From Rhodeus uyekii (Eukaryota > Chordata > Actinopteri > Cypriniformes > Acheilognathidae): DNA of 64,000 nucleotides. This document shows positions 46,653 through 55,709 of the stretch, one piece after another. The position numbers were made by a program, and so were the translations under genes. Under the pieces are notes generated by a model. It was not told the DNA's origin. It was given only the letters and a program-made list of their open reading frames with translations, and did not search any database. The DNA is taken from assembly GCA_037043235.1 (NCBI GenBank), contig JAWRVZ010000043.1:3757001-3821000 (forward strand). The letters are read 5' to 3'. Numbering within the stretch: the first letter of the stretch is position 1; each line of letters opens with the position of its first letter.

Positions 46653-48666
46653 GAGCCCCCCCCCTACGAGCGCCTCCTGGCGTGAGGCAGCTAAAAGGCA
46701 CCGCGCACCACCATGGCGGCGCCCAAAGTCCAAAGTTCCAGGGTGGTGCTGGGGGAACAGACCAGGCTGGTTCAGGCAAGGCTGGTGGATCTGGGAGGTC
46801 TGGCTGGTCCGTAAGGTCCCAGGACGTAGCTGAACAGCCGAAGGACCCAATCGACACCGCTGGTTCCGGAGACCGAAGGCCAGCCGCAGCGACGAACGAC
46901 CGAGGCGGAGTCCAACGGACCGAGAGCAGAGTCGGAGACGGAGTGACTGAGGACAAAAGGTGAAATCCGGAGGGAGGAAGGAGCCAGCTGGAGCCGCAGG
47001 TGTAAGCAAGGCGACGCACGACCAAGGTGTAGCCTGGAGGACGAGGGAACCCGATGGAGATGATGGTCGAGGGACTTTGGTGAAGCTGAGGGAGTGAGAA
47101 GCCAGGCTGTGCCGAAGTGTTGATGGGCCGAGGTGGAGAGAAGGGGTCTGAGGCTGGAGGCGGAGTCAGGCATTCCCCGACTCCCGTCGAGGCTGGAGTC
47201 GGCAGGATCTGCGGCGGTACCATCCAGCTGAGCACATGCAGTGGCGGTGCAGGACTGACGATCTCTGGCAGAGACAGGGCAGGAGGGCTGGCAGACACAG
47301 ACAGGGACAGAGGTGATAATGGGTGGGATAGGGTGGGAAACGGTACCTCAGGCTCTGGTTGACGGGTCGTTGCAGGTTCTGGCTCTGGTTGACGGGTCGT
47401 TGCAGGCTCTGGCGGCTCTGGCTGACGGGTCGTTGCAGGCTCTGGCGGCTCTGGCTGACGGGTCGTTGCAGGCTCTGGCGGCTCTGGCTGACGGGTCGTT
47501 GCAGGCTCTGGCGGCTCTGGCTGACGGGTCGTTGCAGGCTCTGGCGGCTCTGGCTGACGGGTCGTTGCAGGCTCTGGCGGCTCTGGCTGACGGGTCGTTG
47601 CAGGCTCGGGGAGATCCGCGAAGGCCGGCGGCGGCGCTGGGAAGTCCGCGAAGGCCGGCGGCGGCGCTGGGAAGTCCCGGAAGTCCAGCGGCGGGTCGGG
47701 CCACGACCGCTCTGGCAGGTCGGGCCACGGCAGCTCAGGCTCTGGTTCTGGCGGGTCGGGCCATGGCAGCTCGGGCTCTGGTTCTGGCGGGTCGGGCCAC
47801 GGCAGCTCGGGCTCTGGTTCTGGCGGGTCGGGCCACGGCAGCTCGGGCTCTGGTTCTGGCGGGTCGGGCCACGGCAGCTCGGGCTCGGGCTCTGGCGGGT
47901 CGGGCCACGGCAGCTCGGGCTCTGGTGGGTCGGGCCACGGCAGCTCGGGCTCTGGTGGGTCGGGCCACGGCAGCTCGGGCTCTGGTGGGTCGGGCCACGG
48001 CAGCTCGGGCTCTGGTGGGTCGGGCCACGGCAGCTCGGGCTCTGGTGGGTCGGGCCACGGCAGCTCGGGCTCTGGTGGGTCGGGCCACGGCAGCTCGGGC
48101 TCTGGTTCTGGCTGGCGGATCTCTGGATCAAGCTCTGGCTGGCGGATCTCTGGATCAGGCTCTGGCTGGCGGATCATTGTGGGCTCCTCGGAAGCGGCAG
48201 GTCCGTGCAGTCTCCACGCGCGCACAGCTGCCGCAGAGAAAAACAAAAAAAACTGTCCTTTGGGCAGTTTCTGGGGGAATTGGCGCAGGCTGACAAGACG
48301 CGGAATGCTCTGATGCGGCATGCTTGTGCAGCCTCCAGGCGTGCACAGCTGCCGTGGCAAAGAACCACTGCGCCGTCCTTTGGGCAATGGCGGGTGTGAT
48401 GACAGAATCCATCTTTTTCCCCTTCTAGAAAAAGTCTTTGTGGGCGACCAACCAGGTAGGTCCGGGTAGACAGCTGGATCTTGTTGTGGCGAAGTCTTCT
48501 GTAACACAGGACTCACAGGCAGAGATCCAATTGCTGTGTCTTTAATAAGAGTGGTCGTACAGGCAGAATGGTCAGGGCAAACAGAGGTCAAGCATAGACG
48601 GTAATACAGGCAGGGATCACAAAGGCAGGCAGACAGAATCAGGATCGTAGAACAGGCGATGGTCAA
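46645..48666 (-). CDS. Putative 673-residue Pro/Glu-rich repetitive protein of the LTR element
   Basis: One uninterrupted frame covers the whole interior. It starts with an ATG inside the 5' LTR, about 180 bases after the TATA box, and ends at a TGA formed by the first bases of the 3' LTR. Residues 1-56 come from the LTR. About residues 190-320 hold 12 copies of ELPWPD in PPEPELPWPD (30 bp) and PPEPEPELPWPD (36 bp) units. About residues 350-440 hold 8 copies of EPATTRQ in 33-bp units. The C-terminal 200 residues are Pro/Ser/Leu-rich with no domain I recognise. No signal peptide or membrane segment is obvious. Other frames on both strands are also open for 320-350 codons, because the repeats lack stops in several phases, so coding status is uncertain. 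It could be a spacer rather than a protein. Confidence 0.4.
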   Translation of the reverse strand: MTIACSTILILSACLCDPCLYYRLCLTSVCPDHSACTTTLIKDTAIGSLPVSPVLQKTSPQQDPAVYPDLPGWSPTKTFSRRGKRWILSSHPPLPKGRRSGSLPRQLCTPGGCTSMPHQSIPRLVSLRQFPQKLPKGQFFLFFSAAAVRAWRLHGPAASEEPTMIRQPEPDPEIRQPELDPEIRQPEPEPELPWPDPPEPELPWPDPPEPELPWPDPPEPELPWPDPPEPELPWPDPPEPELPWPDPPEPELPWPDPPEPEPELPWPDPPEPEPELPWPDPPEPEPELPWPDPPEPEPELPWPDPPEPEPELPWPDLPERSWPDPPLDFRDFPAPPPAFADFPAPPPAFADLPEPATTRQPEPPEPATTRQPEPPEPATTRQPEPPEPATTRQPEPPEPATTRQPEPPEPATTRQPEPPEPATTRQPEPEPATTRQPEPEVPFPTLSHPLSPLSLSVSASPPALSLPEIVSPAPPLHVLSWMVPPQILPTPASTGVGECLTPPPASDPFSPPRPINTSAQPGFSLPQLHQSPSTIISIGFPRPPGYTLVVRRLAYTCGSSWLLPPSGFHLLSSVTPSPTLLSVRWTPPRSFVAAAGLRSPEPAVSIGSFGCSATSWDLTDQPDLPDPPALPEPAWSVPPAPPWNFGLWAPPWWCAVPFSCLTPGGARRGGALL
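46653..46668 (-). promoter_or_regulatory. Polypurine tract of the Pro-rich element
   Basis: Minus strand reads GTAGGGGGGGGGCTC immediately before TGTTATGA of the 3' LTR. This is the normal site and composition for priming second-strand synthesis, and it fixes the element's orientation. Confidence 0.75.
47346..47610. repeat. 33-bp tandem array inside the LTR element
   Basis: Eight near-identical copies built on GGCTCTGGCTGACGGGTCGT and TGCAGGCTCTGGC. The minus strand encodes PPEPATTRQPE. Copies are nearly perfect, indicating recent expansion. Confidence 0.9.
47715..48110. repeat. 30/36-bp tandem array inside the LTR element
   Basis: Twelve copies of GGGTCGGGCCACGGCAGCTC with GGGCTCTGGT or GGGCTCTGGTTCTGGC spacers. 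Unit length switches from 36 bp (left, about five copies) to 30 bp (right, about six copies). The change of length in multiples of three keeps the minus-strand frame. Confidence 0.9.
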
Positions 48667-49028
48667 GGCAGGCAGTTATCAATCATAGACGTTATTCCAG
48701 GCACAGGTCAGGGCAGGCAGAACAGGATCAAAACACAGGTAAACAGGCAGACTCAGCAACAAGATAACCAGGCAGGGATAATAACGCTCAGAATTGACAA
48801 CCAGGGCTAACAAGACTTCGAGATGAGTGTAAGAATGAAGCAGTGCTTTATAGTCCAAGTAATGATAAACAGGTGGTGTGGCAAACAGTGATGATGGAGT
48901 CCAGGTGTGTGTGTGTAATCAGTCCAGTGTGATGGTTGCTGGGAAATGTAGTGTGTAGTGTAGAGTCAGTATATGTGTGAGCTCCCTCTGGTGGCCATGG
49001 AGGGGAGCACAGAGCTCATATCATAACA
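48500..49028 (-). repeat. 5' LTR of the Pro-rich element
   Basis: In minus orientation this is the upstream LTR. It carries GACTATAAAGCACTGC (TATA box at 48847-48852 on the opposite strand) as the likely promoter, and ATTAAAGACACAGC downstream as a probable polyadenylation signal. No base difference from 46124-46652 was seen. Confidence 0.9.
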
Positions 49029-49589
49029 GCTTTGAGATGTAACTTTTAAAGGTGCTATATAAAATAAAGTTTATTATTATTATCATTCAGGTCAGGACTA
49101 GGTCACTCCAAAGTCTTCTTTTTTTCTATTATATACAGACATTCTCCTTCAGGATTTTTTGGTAGACAGCAGAAGTCATGGTTCCATTTATCACAGCAAG
49201 TCTTCCAGGTCCTGAAGCAGCAAAAGAACCCCACCATCACACTACCACCATCATGTTTAACTGTTGGTATATTCTTTTCTGAAATGTGGTGTTACTTTTA
49301 CTCCAGATGTAATGGGACACACACCTTTAAAGATAAATTTTGTCTTGTCAGTCCACAAAGTATTTTCCCAAAAGTCTTGGGGATCATCAAGATGTTTTCT
49401 GGCAAAAATGAGACGAGCCTTAATGTTCTTTATGCAGTAGTGTTCAGCTGTAGTTTTTGTCTGGGAAATCTGGCATGCAGGCCATTTTTGCCCAGTCTCT
49501 TTCATATGGTGGAGTCATGAACATTGATCTTAACTGAGGCAAGTGAGGCCTGCAGTTCTTTGGATGTTGTTGTGTGATCTTTTTTTTTT

Positions 49590-49670
49590 TTTTTAAAGCT
49601 TTAAAGTTTACTTGCATTGCATTCAAGGTATGCATTTTATAAATGCATGCATTCCCTAAGACAGTGCCAT
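49590..49670 (-). repeat. tRNA-derived SINE, decayed piece
   Basis: AGTTTACTTGCATTGCATTC and GCATGCATTCCCTAAGAC resemble the reverse-oriented tail of the fish tRNA-SINE. Poor match. Confidence 0.4.
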
Positions 49671-49689
49671 TCTGTTTAAGCTACAAGAG

Positions 49690-49805
49690 ACATTTCTAAA
49701 AATATATTTTTATGTTGCCAAAAAAGTCATACAAGTTTCTATGATGGGTACATGGTGTCAGATTATTGCTATTATTAGGGGGGGGGGGGACTATCCCTTT
49801 AAAAA
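49690..49805. repeat. Old fish interspersed repeat, end
   Basis: TCATACAAGTTTCTATGATG through a G-run to GACTATCCCTTTAA, the inverted form of TTAAAGGGATAGTTC. Confidence 0.5.
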
Positions 49806-52389
49806 GCCATCTCTGACGTGACCTGTATGTGTGTCTACAATTGGACTACAGAATGTTGTGACACTGGCGATCCACTCAAGTGTAAATGCACAAGCAAATG
49901 TGGAAGATACAGACTGAACCACTGACTTTGATGTTTCATCAACTGTCTCTTGCTAGAGACTTTGCCCTTTTACTGTCTCATTACTCCATCGCCGTTGCTC
50001 TTAGCAGAGTAAATCCAATCTAAACAGACCATAAATTCGATGTCTGCGTTGTGTTTGTGTGGCCTGTTTTCTTTCCCATGAAATCATGGGCTGTCCTAGG
50101 CTGGGTCTCAATCTCCTCCTCTGTCTTCCATATCCGTCCATAATGGGCTGGGTATGCTATAAGATACATTGTGGAAGAGAGGTCAAGAGAAACAAAGGTT
50201 ACACTTGCTGGCAATAATTGCTCCTCACCTTCAAAACTGCAGAGGACAAAGTGTTTTATAAAGAAATTGTGAATACAGACATATAATGCTGAACACAGAC
50301 AGCCTTTTTCAGGACAAACAACGACATTTAAATCTGAATGTAAATGTTTTATTTATTGTAACTGGTAACTGGTATTTGCCTTAGAAACCACATAAGAACA
50401 GAAATTTGTCCAAAATACCAATGTTATGTCCTGGGCTCCATCCAAAAACTGCACACACTACAAATATTTACAAAGTGAATTATTCTGTCTGAAATGCAGT
50501 AAATACTCTCTTTCTTTTACAAACCCACAATTTTTTCTGTGCTTTTTTTCTTCACTTTGTGTCATCATCGCAAGTGTTGCAAAGTACACTTCTTTTAACA
50601 TTGTTAATAAATTGCATGTACACTGTGTTCTAATAGTGAATCACCCATCACTGTTGTTGACTGATGTGTTACTATAGCCTGTATATGAATATACTGCAGC
50701 TGCATTCTGTAAACCTTAAGGGTTCAAGTCAAGTCAACAGAACCTGGACATATGTATAAATATAAGCCATCTGGGCCAGCAAAATTAACTTCACATCCGG
50801 ACTTCACCATCAAGCCAAACTGAATACTATAGCTGCAAAGCATGCAGTTTATCTACCATAAATACATATCCAAATGCAAATTCCATTATGCAAATTCCAA
50901 ATTCCATTCCATTACATGTTAGTTGAGAACACTCAATAGCGAATCACCACTAGAAGAATAAGAAAGCGTAAATGTGCCTGCAGAAACACATTGTGCAGAA
51001 AATGTGCAGATGCATTTTGACCTAATACTCACTAAGGTGCGTTAAGAACCAGAAACTGAAATGTCAGCCCACACAAACTCGGTGATGCTTAGCTGACAAG
51101 TATTGTGGTGGGTCGTTCTGACCCAAGAGTGCTGGAGACATGAGGCCAGGTCACAGCTGCGTGAGTTACACACAAACCCACATGTATGTGTGCATTTTGA
51201 AGACAAACTTACATATACAATGAAACACGGTAACTCCACAGCTGCATATACACACAAAAAAACAAACTCTAAAAACAAAATATCCCTCACAATTGCTGCC
51301 TTAATGCATATTTGGCCGGCTGTTATATCCAAAAAGAAAGCACAACTGTCACTCAGATTGCAGATGTTTTACACACACACCGAGTTTGGAGTTGCAGCTG
51401 GTTAGCAAAGACACTGATAATGATAATACAACAAAATGAAGGGGATTTCCATAAACATGGATGTAGAGGACCCTCTCAAACAGCCTGCCAACAACAAATG
51501 GCTTCAATTTTTGATTAGCAAACACACTAAATTGTCACTTAAAATCCAGAACAAAGACAAAAACTGTTACATGATAAATTCAGACGTTGTTGCACAAGCT
51601 ACAAAAAACATTCTTCTTATAAGAGCACCAGCACAATGAATCTGTAAACTGTTAAAAAAGTAATGGCAACACTAGACTAGAATACTGAACTATTAAACTT
51701 ACTAAAATGAGCCCCATTAGCCTGCATTCACATGCATTAGGTTCGTGTCAGTCCCATCATATGTGTATATGTGTGCTTTAATGCTGACTGCTTGTATGTA
51801 TTGAGAAGCATGTTTTGCCTCTCCCTCTCTCTCTCTCTCTCCATTTACACCCTTATTCAGTTATTTGGACTAACAGAAGTTTTGATGGACGTGCTCTGTA
51901 CAATCTCAAAGACTGGATGTTTGAGCTGATGTGTAATATATCTGGATAGTCTCCAGATTACCGGTGTGATTAGGAGCCACAGAGCAGGCAATGGAGACCA
52001 GACCATGTCCATATACTCTGCCTCTTTAGACACTTGGCAAACTGAGCCATTCATCCAACACTCAGCTCTATGTATGTCCAGACATTACCCAAATAAAGAG
52101 GGAATGTGAAAGGTCAAAATGTCAGTATCGTTCTATTATACATTTGGTCTAATTACAGTAATATCTAGAAAATGAAATTAATTATACACTACCATTCCAA
52201 AACGTAATTGCCTTCTTTAATGCCAAAGTTGAATTTTCATCATCATTACAGTTTTGAGCATCACATGATCCTTCAGAAATCCTTCTAACATACATAAAAA
52301 AAGTAAATATAAATGTAGATTATTGCGTATTATTTTCGTGGAAAGTGATACAGTTTTTTCAGGATTTATGAATGAAAGTTTAAAAGAAC
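49806..52389. other. No recognised gene
   Basis: AT-rich. Open frames up to 100 codons show no family. The 51040-51340 part is open on both strands but has no domain that I recognise. A CT tract lies near 51824-51842. Confidence 0.35.
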
Positions 52390-52625
52390 AGCATTTATTT
52401 GAAACGAATATCATTACCTTATGTTTTTCCAAACCTGTGGAACACAAAGGACTGGAAGATTTTTGTAAAAAATAATAATAATAATAAAAAAAAAATCTTT
52501 ACAGTGAAAGCCACTATGGTCCTTTTATTGTCCTTTTATATTTTTTATTGTGATCCACAGAGGAAATAAATGTCATAGAGGTTTGGAACAACATGAGGGT
52601 GCATGATGCATGAACCATCCCTTTA
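52390..52625. repeat. Old fish interspersed repeat with inverted ends
   Basis: TTCCAAACCTGTGGAACACA on the left and GAGGTTTGGAACAACATGAG with ATGAACCATCCCTTTAA on the right form the characteristic inverted structure. An AAT microsatellite lies inside. Confidence 0.6.
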
Positions 52626-54028
52626 AATTTTTAATCCCTTCTTGAATATGTAGGTATTTGCCTAAACATCTGGTTAGTAAATGCATTTTTATTGACCATC
52701 TCCACCTGCGTCTTGTATGGGTCATAGGTTTATACTTTAGAGGCAACAACCCTTAGCCCTCACACTAAACTGATCTATCACAAAGAACATTGTCTCTGTA
52801 TTAAAAAAATTGGTCATAACCTCCACGTTGCCTTCACCCATGCAGGCCTTCTCACGGTGACTTGGCAGCCAAAACAAGGCAGTGATGAAAGAGATGATTT
52901 TGAGCTAAGATAAGTTGAAAGTGAAAAATGAGCTGAAGCCAGCAAGAATCAGGTGCCCTGGGAGTAGCACAGGATTGATATTACATGTAGAAAAACTTAA
53001 ATATGCAGTTCTGAGATTCAAAATACTTGCCTTCACTCTTTCATTCAGTCCATGTCGCCTCTTTTGTTTTTCCCCTTACGGGGATTCTGCGATTACAGCA
53101 TATGATGGGTCTCACCACATCTTCAGCTGTGAAGGGAATGTGTTTGATCTGTCAGCTGTAACAATTTCAGATGGGTACGATGACAACAGCATCGCTTTCC
53201 GGAAAGTGCACTTACGGTAATGAGGTGAATGTTTCCCACCACATCCAAATTCTTCACACTTAAGTGAGTGACATGTCCAGAAAAGACAGAAAACTTGATC
53301 AAATCACATTTCAAGACGTGACTTGACTAAAACAAAGAATGGAGGAACTGGGAAGAAAAAACATTTGTGAGTGTGAGCAGCACAGCGAGGACACTCTTGC
53401 TTGTCAAGAATTTACACTGCAGTTCCCTGACCTCTGACCTCCATTTCTAGAGGTCCAACATGGTCTTCTCTTAACCAATGTTCAAACATAGATCAAAAAG
53501 CATGCCTTTTTTGGAAGGAGAACGTCTTCTTGATGGAAGGCCAAGATTAGGAACATTTTTAATCCTCAAAACTCAGATTAACTTGGGGAGAGAAAAAAAC
53601 AAGCGAGTTTGCATGCTCAGCATCATGTGGCATTGGTTTAGAGCATATGTAGAGAAAGGGAGTGAGAAAGTGCAAGAGGGAAAAAGAGAGAAAGAACAGA
53701 ACCATTAAAATAGAAACCTGAAACTTGGCAGTGACGTTAAAACAAAGAAAAACAGATTCGTTTAAAGACAATAGAAAAAGAAAGTTCCATACTTAGGACA
53801 GCTATAGCATGACAAAAACCAGGCTCAGGAGTGAAAGCAGTGTAATACTAGGTAATGAACATAGGGATTTAAAGCTTATGAAATAAAGTTCAAGTTTATA
53901 TTCCAACAAATATCATAATAAAAACATATTTTCTCTAGTGCTTCACTTTTCTGGAATGCTATCATATATGTGATACCTCAGCAATTCCAGACATTGTATG
54001 CCAAAGTTTTGCATGTCAGTCAGCCTTA
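52626..54028. other. Mostly unrecognised, one exon-like frame
   Basis: Open frame 52915-53220 (plus strand) ends in AYDGSHHIFSCEGNVFDLSA and DGYDDNSIAFRKVHLR, has balanced codons and is preceded by a pyrimidine-rich tract. I do not recognise a family. No other gene evidence in the stretch. Confidence 0.3.
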
Positions 54029-54572
54029 AGGGCCAGTCACACAGCCGATCAAGCACGAATCACTCATAAATCACGCACAGATTGGATTTGTGCGTGCTTG
54101 TATGTCGAGAAATTGACCAAAGTATTCCACTAACATTTGACGAACGTCCGACGCATGAATCACTGACGGAGCGTGTCCAAACAACGAACAAGTACTTTCA
54201 GAATCCACATTGTCAGTGGAATGAACCTGATACGTGCACTGTAAATGCGTGGTTCATGAGTGATATGAAGGTGGGGCGTCAATGGACGTGCGCGATTTCG
54301 AACCAGTTCCGACGCATAAGCACTGACGGCCGACGCGTGTCCCGCGCATAGCCACGCATACTCGACGCATAAACGAATAACGCACACCGTTCAAAAAATT
54401 TTGAACCGTTCAAAACTCAAAATCACGCACAAACCGCCTTCGACGCACATCCACTTACAATCACTGACGGTCCACGTTCGTTCCACCAACGAATTACGCA
54501 TACAACGCACCCTCCGCGCAGATGTGCGTAATTCGTGCGTGATTCATGCGTTTTCGCTGTGTGACTGGCCCT
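54029..54572. mobile_element. PIF/Harbinger-type MITE, 544 bp
   Basis: Terminal inverted repeats AGGGCCAGTCACACAGC on both ends, flanked by TTA on each side (54026-54028 and 54573-54575), the three-base TWA duplication typical of PIF/Harbinger elements. The interior is rich in CGACGCAT, ACGCAC and CACTGACGG words, so it has more CpG than the AT-rich surroundings. No transposase frame. Confidence 0.8.
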
Positions 54573-55107
54573 TTAGGTGCCACAATATCTACAAACATTA
54601 ATTTAATTAAGGAAAGTGTCTGAAATTAGGCAATCTCTGAGTTCATGCTATGTGGACTGTTTATGTTACGTCTGTCCTGATTGACAGGGATTGCAAAACA
54701 GTACATTCTCTCTTGTCTCCCGGACTCTTTGTTAACGCTGTCTGTTGCTAATCAGGCTTGTCTGATCTGTGTTGGACTACACTCTTGGCAATGGCTGTGA
54801 GAGAAACAGTTTGGTTTTTATCTGAGCTGAAGGAATGGAGCCAGATTAGTCTGAGTAAAGATACAGATACATTATCCATCCAGTAATGATGAGGATATTG
54901 GTTAGGCTCTAATTTTGCAAGATTTTTGAGTTATTTGGAGTTAATTAGAACTGATTAAAAAAAAATTGGACAAAACTAAACCTTTTTGTACAGAAAAATC
55001 TGTAACGATGAATGGAACTGAATGAAGTGCAAGATCATACAACAGTTAGTTCTGATTCTCTAATCTCAAATGTCAGCTACGTCTCATTCCCTCATTCATC
55101 CCTTTAG
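54573..55107. other. No recognised feature
   Basis: AT-rich. Nothing recognised. Confidence 0.35.
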
Positions 55108-55370
55108 TATATAATCCCTGCGTTTTCCCTCTTTCTTTGACGGTTCTCATCTTTGTATCATGATTCTTCAGTATGCTTCAGCAAGACAAGTTTCCCCATC
55201 TGCTCCAGGGAGACAAATTTTCCAGTCTCCTTTGTGAGACCCGTCCACGAGTGCTCTCCAGCGAGATATGTCCCCAAGTGCTCTTCAGAGGAAGTGACTA
55301 TGGATGTAATGGCTGTATATAATCCCTGTGTTTTCCCTCTGTCTTGATTGGTTCTCATCTTTGTAACATC
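55108..55370 (+). repeat. Pair of 55-bp direct repeats, possible LTR part
   Basis: TATATAATCCCTGCGTTTTC...GGTTCTCATCTTTGTATCAT at 55108-55163 recurs as TATATAATCCCTGTGTTTTC...GGTTCTCATCTTTGTAACAT at 55315-55370, 207 bp later. Each begins with a TATA-like word. The downstream CATTAAACGATTG could be a polyadenylation signal, so the whole may be a degenerate LTR, but no flanking duplication was found. Confidence 0.5.
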
Positions 55371-55543
55371 CGTTCGACGTGCGGCACCTTTCGTGCTATT
55401 TTTGGTTGTGATCATATCATTTTCTGAGGTTATCATTAAACGATTGTTTGCACTGTCCCAAACGTCTTTGTACCTTCATTCCCACATCACAACCGTGGAC
55501 AACGACTTCTGTTACTCAATATTACCTTATGGTTTATGGAACC

Positions 55544-55545
<2 letters not shown>

Positions 55546-55575
<30 letters not shown>
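55546..55575. repeat. (AT)n microsatellite
   Basis: About 15 AT units. Confidence 0.9.
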
Positions 55576-55579
<4 letters not shown>

Positions 55580-55666
55580 CAACTTCACTATTGTGCAATA
55601 GTATGATATTGCTAATAACACAAAACTCACCACCAAACCTACATTTCATTTCATATATAAAAAATG

Positions 55667-55672
55667 TGTATA

Positions 55673-55708
<36 letters not shown>
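55667..55708. repeat. (TA)n microsatellite
   Basis: About 20 TA units, with one TTTA interruption. Confidence 0.9.

Positions 55709-55709
<1 letters not shown>

Larger units (their letters stand above)
46124..49028 (-). mobile_element. Young non-autonomous LTR retrotransposon with Pro-rich interior
   Basis: Two 529-bp direct repeats (46124-46652 and 48500-49028), which I read as identical, flank a 1,847-bp interior. The 5-bp duplication GCTTT abuts both outer ends (46119-46123 and 49029-49033). Read on the minus strand the LTRs start TGTTATGATATGAGC and end TCCTGTGTTACA. The polypurine tract GTAGGGGGGGGGCTC lies just before the 3' LTR. No gag, protease, reverse transcriptase or integrase motif is present, so it must use another element's enzymes. 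After the 5' LTR comes GAAGACTTCGCCACAACAAG, which does not open with the TGG of an ordinary tRNA primer site. The interior is dominated by tandem coding-like units. The identical LTRs imply a very recent insertion. Confidence 0.9.
45752..49081 (+). mobile_element. L2-type LINE, 3' end, split by an LTR element
   Basis: The left piece 45752-46118 encodes the end of an L2 ORF2 protein. The right piece 49029-49081 is the 3' tail AAAGGTGCTATATAAAATAAAG with (ATT)n. The LINE is 5'-truncated, as is usual. The 7-mer ATCATTC lies on each side (45745-45751 and 49082-49088), a plausible target-site duplication. Plus orientation. The 2.9-kb LTR element interrupts it at GCTTT. Confidence 0.8.
45086..49580 (-). 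mobile_element. Tc1-like transposon split by nested insertions
   Basis: The left part (45086-45300) starts AAGTGGTGTGAAAAAGAGTTT after TA, close to the fish Tc1 end CAGTGGTGTGAAAAAGTGTT. It includes TTGGCCCTCTCATCTTTGCA and AAAATGAACTGCCTTTTTAAGG. The right part resumes at 49085 with ATTCAGGTCAGGACTAGGTC and runs through GACATTCTCCTTCAGGATTT, TCCAGGTCCTGAAGCAGCAA and TCTTGGGGATCATCAAGATG to about 49580, where it breaks off in a T-run. About 3.8 kb of later insertions separate the halves. The transposase, on the minus strand, is a relic. Confidence 0.8.

Noticed and set aside
47313..48399. Long plus-strand frames of 326 and 346 codons (Ala/Arg-rich and Trp/Arg-rich)
   Set aside because: They are other-phase readings of the 30-36-bp tandem array. 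The element's LTR promoter and polypurine tract point to the minus strand.
46124..49028. CRISPR-like or satellite array
   Set aside because: Repeats are contiguous 30-36-bp units without unique spacers and lie between LTRs with a target duplication.
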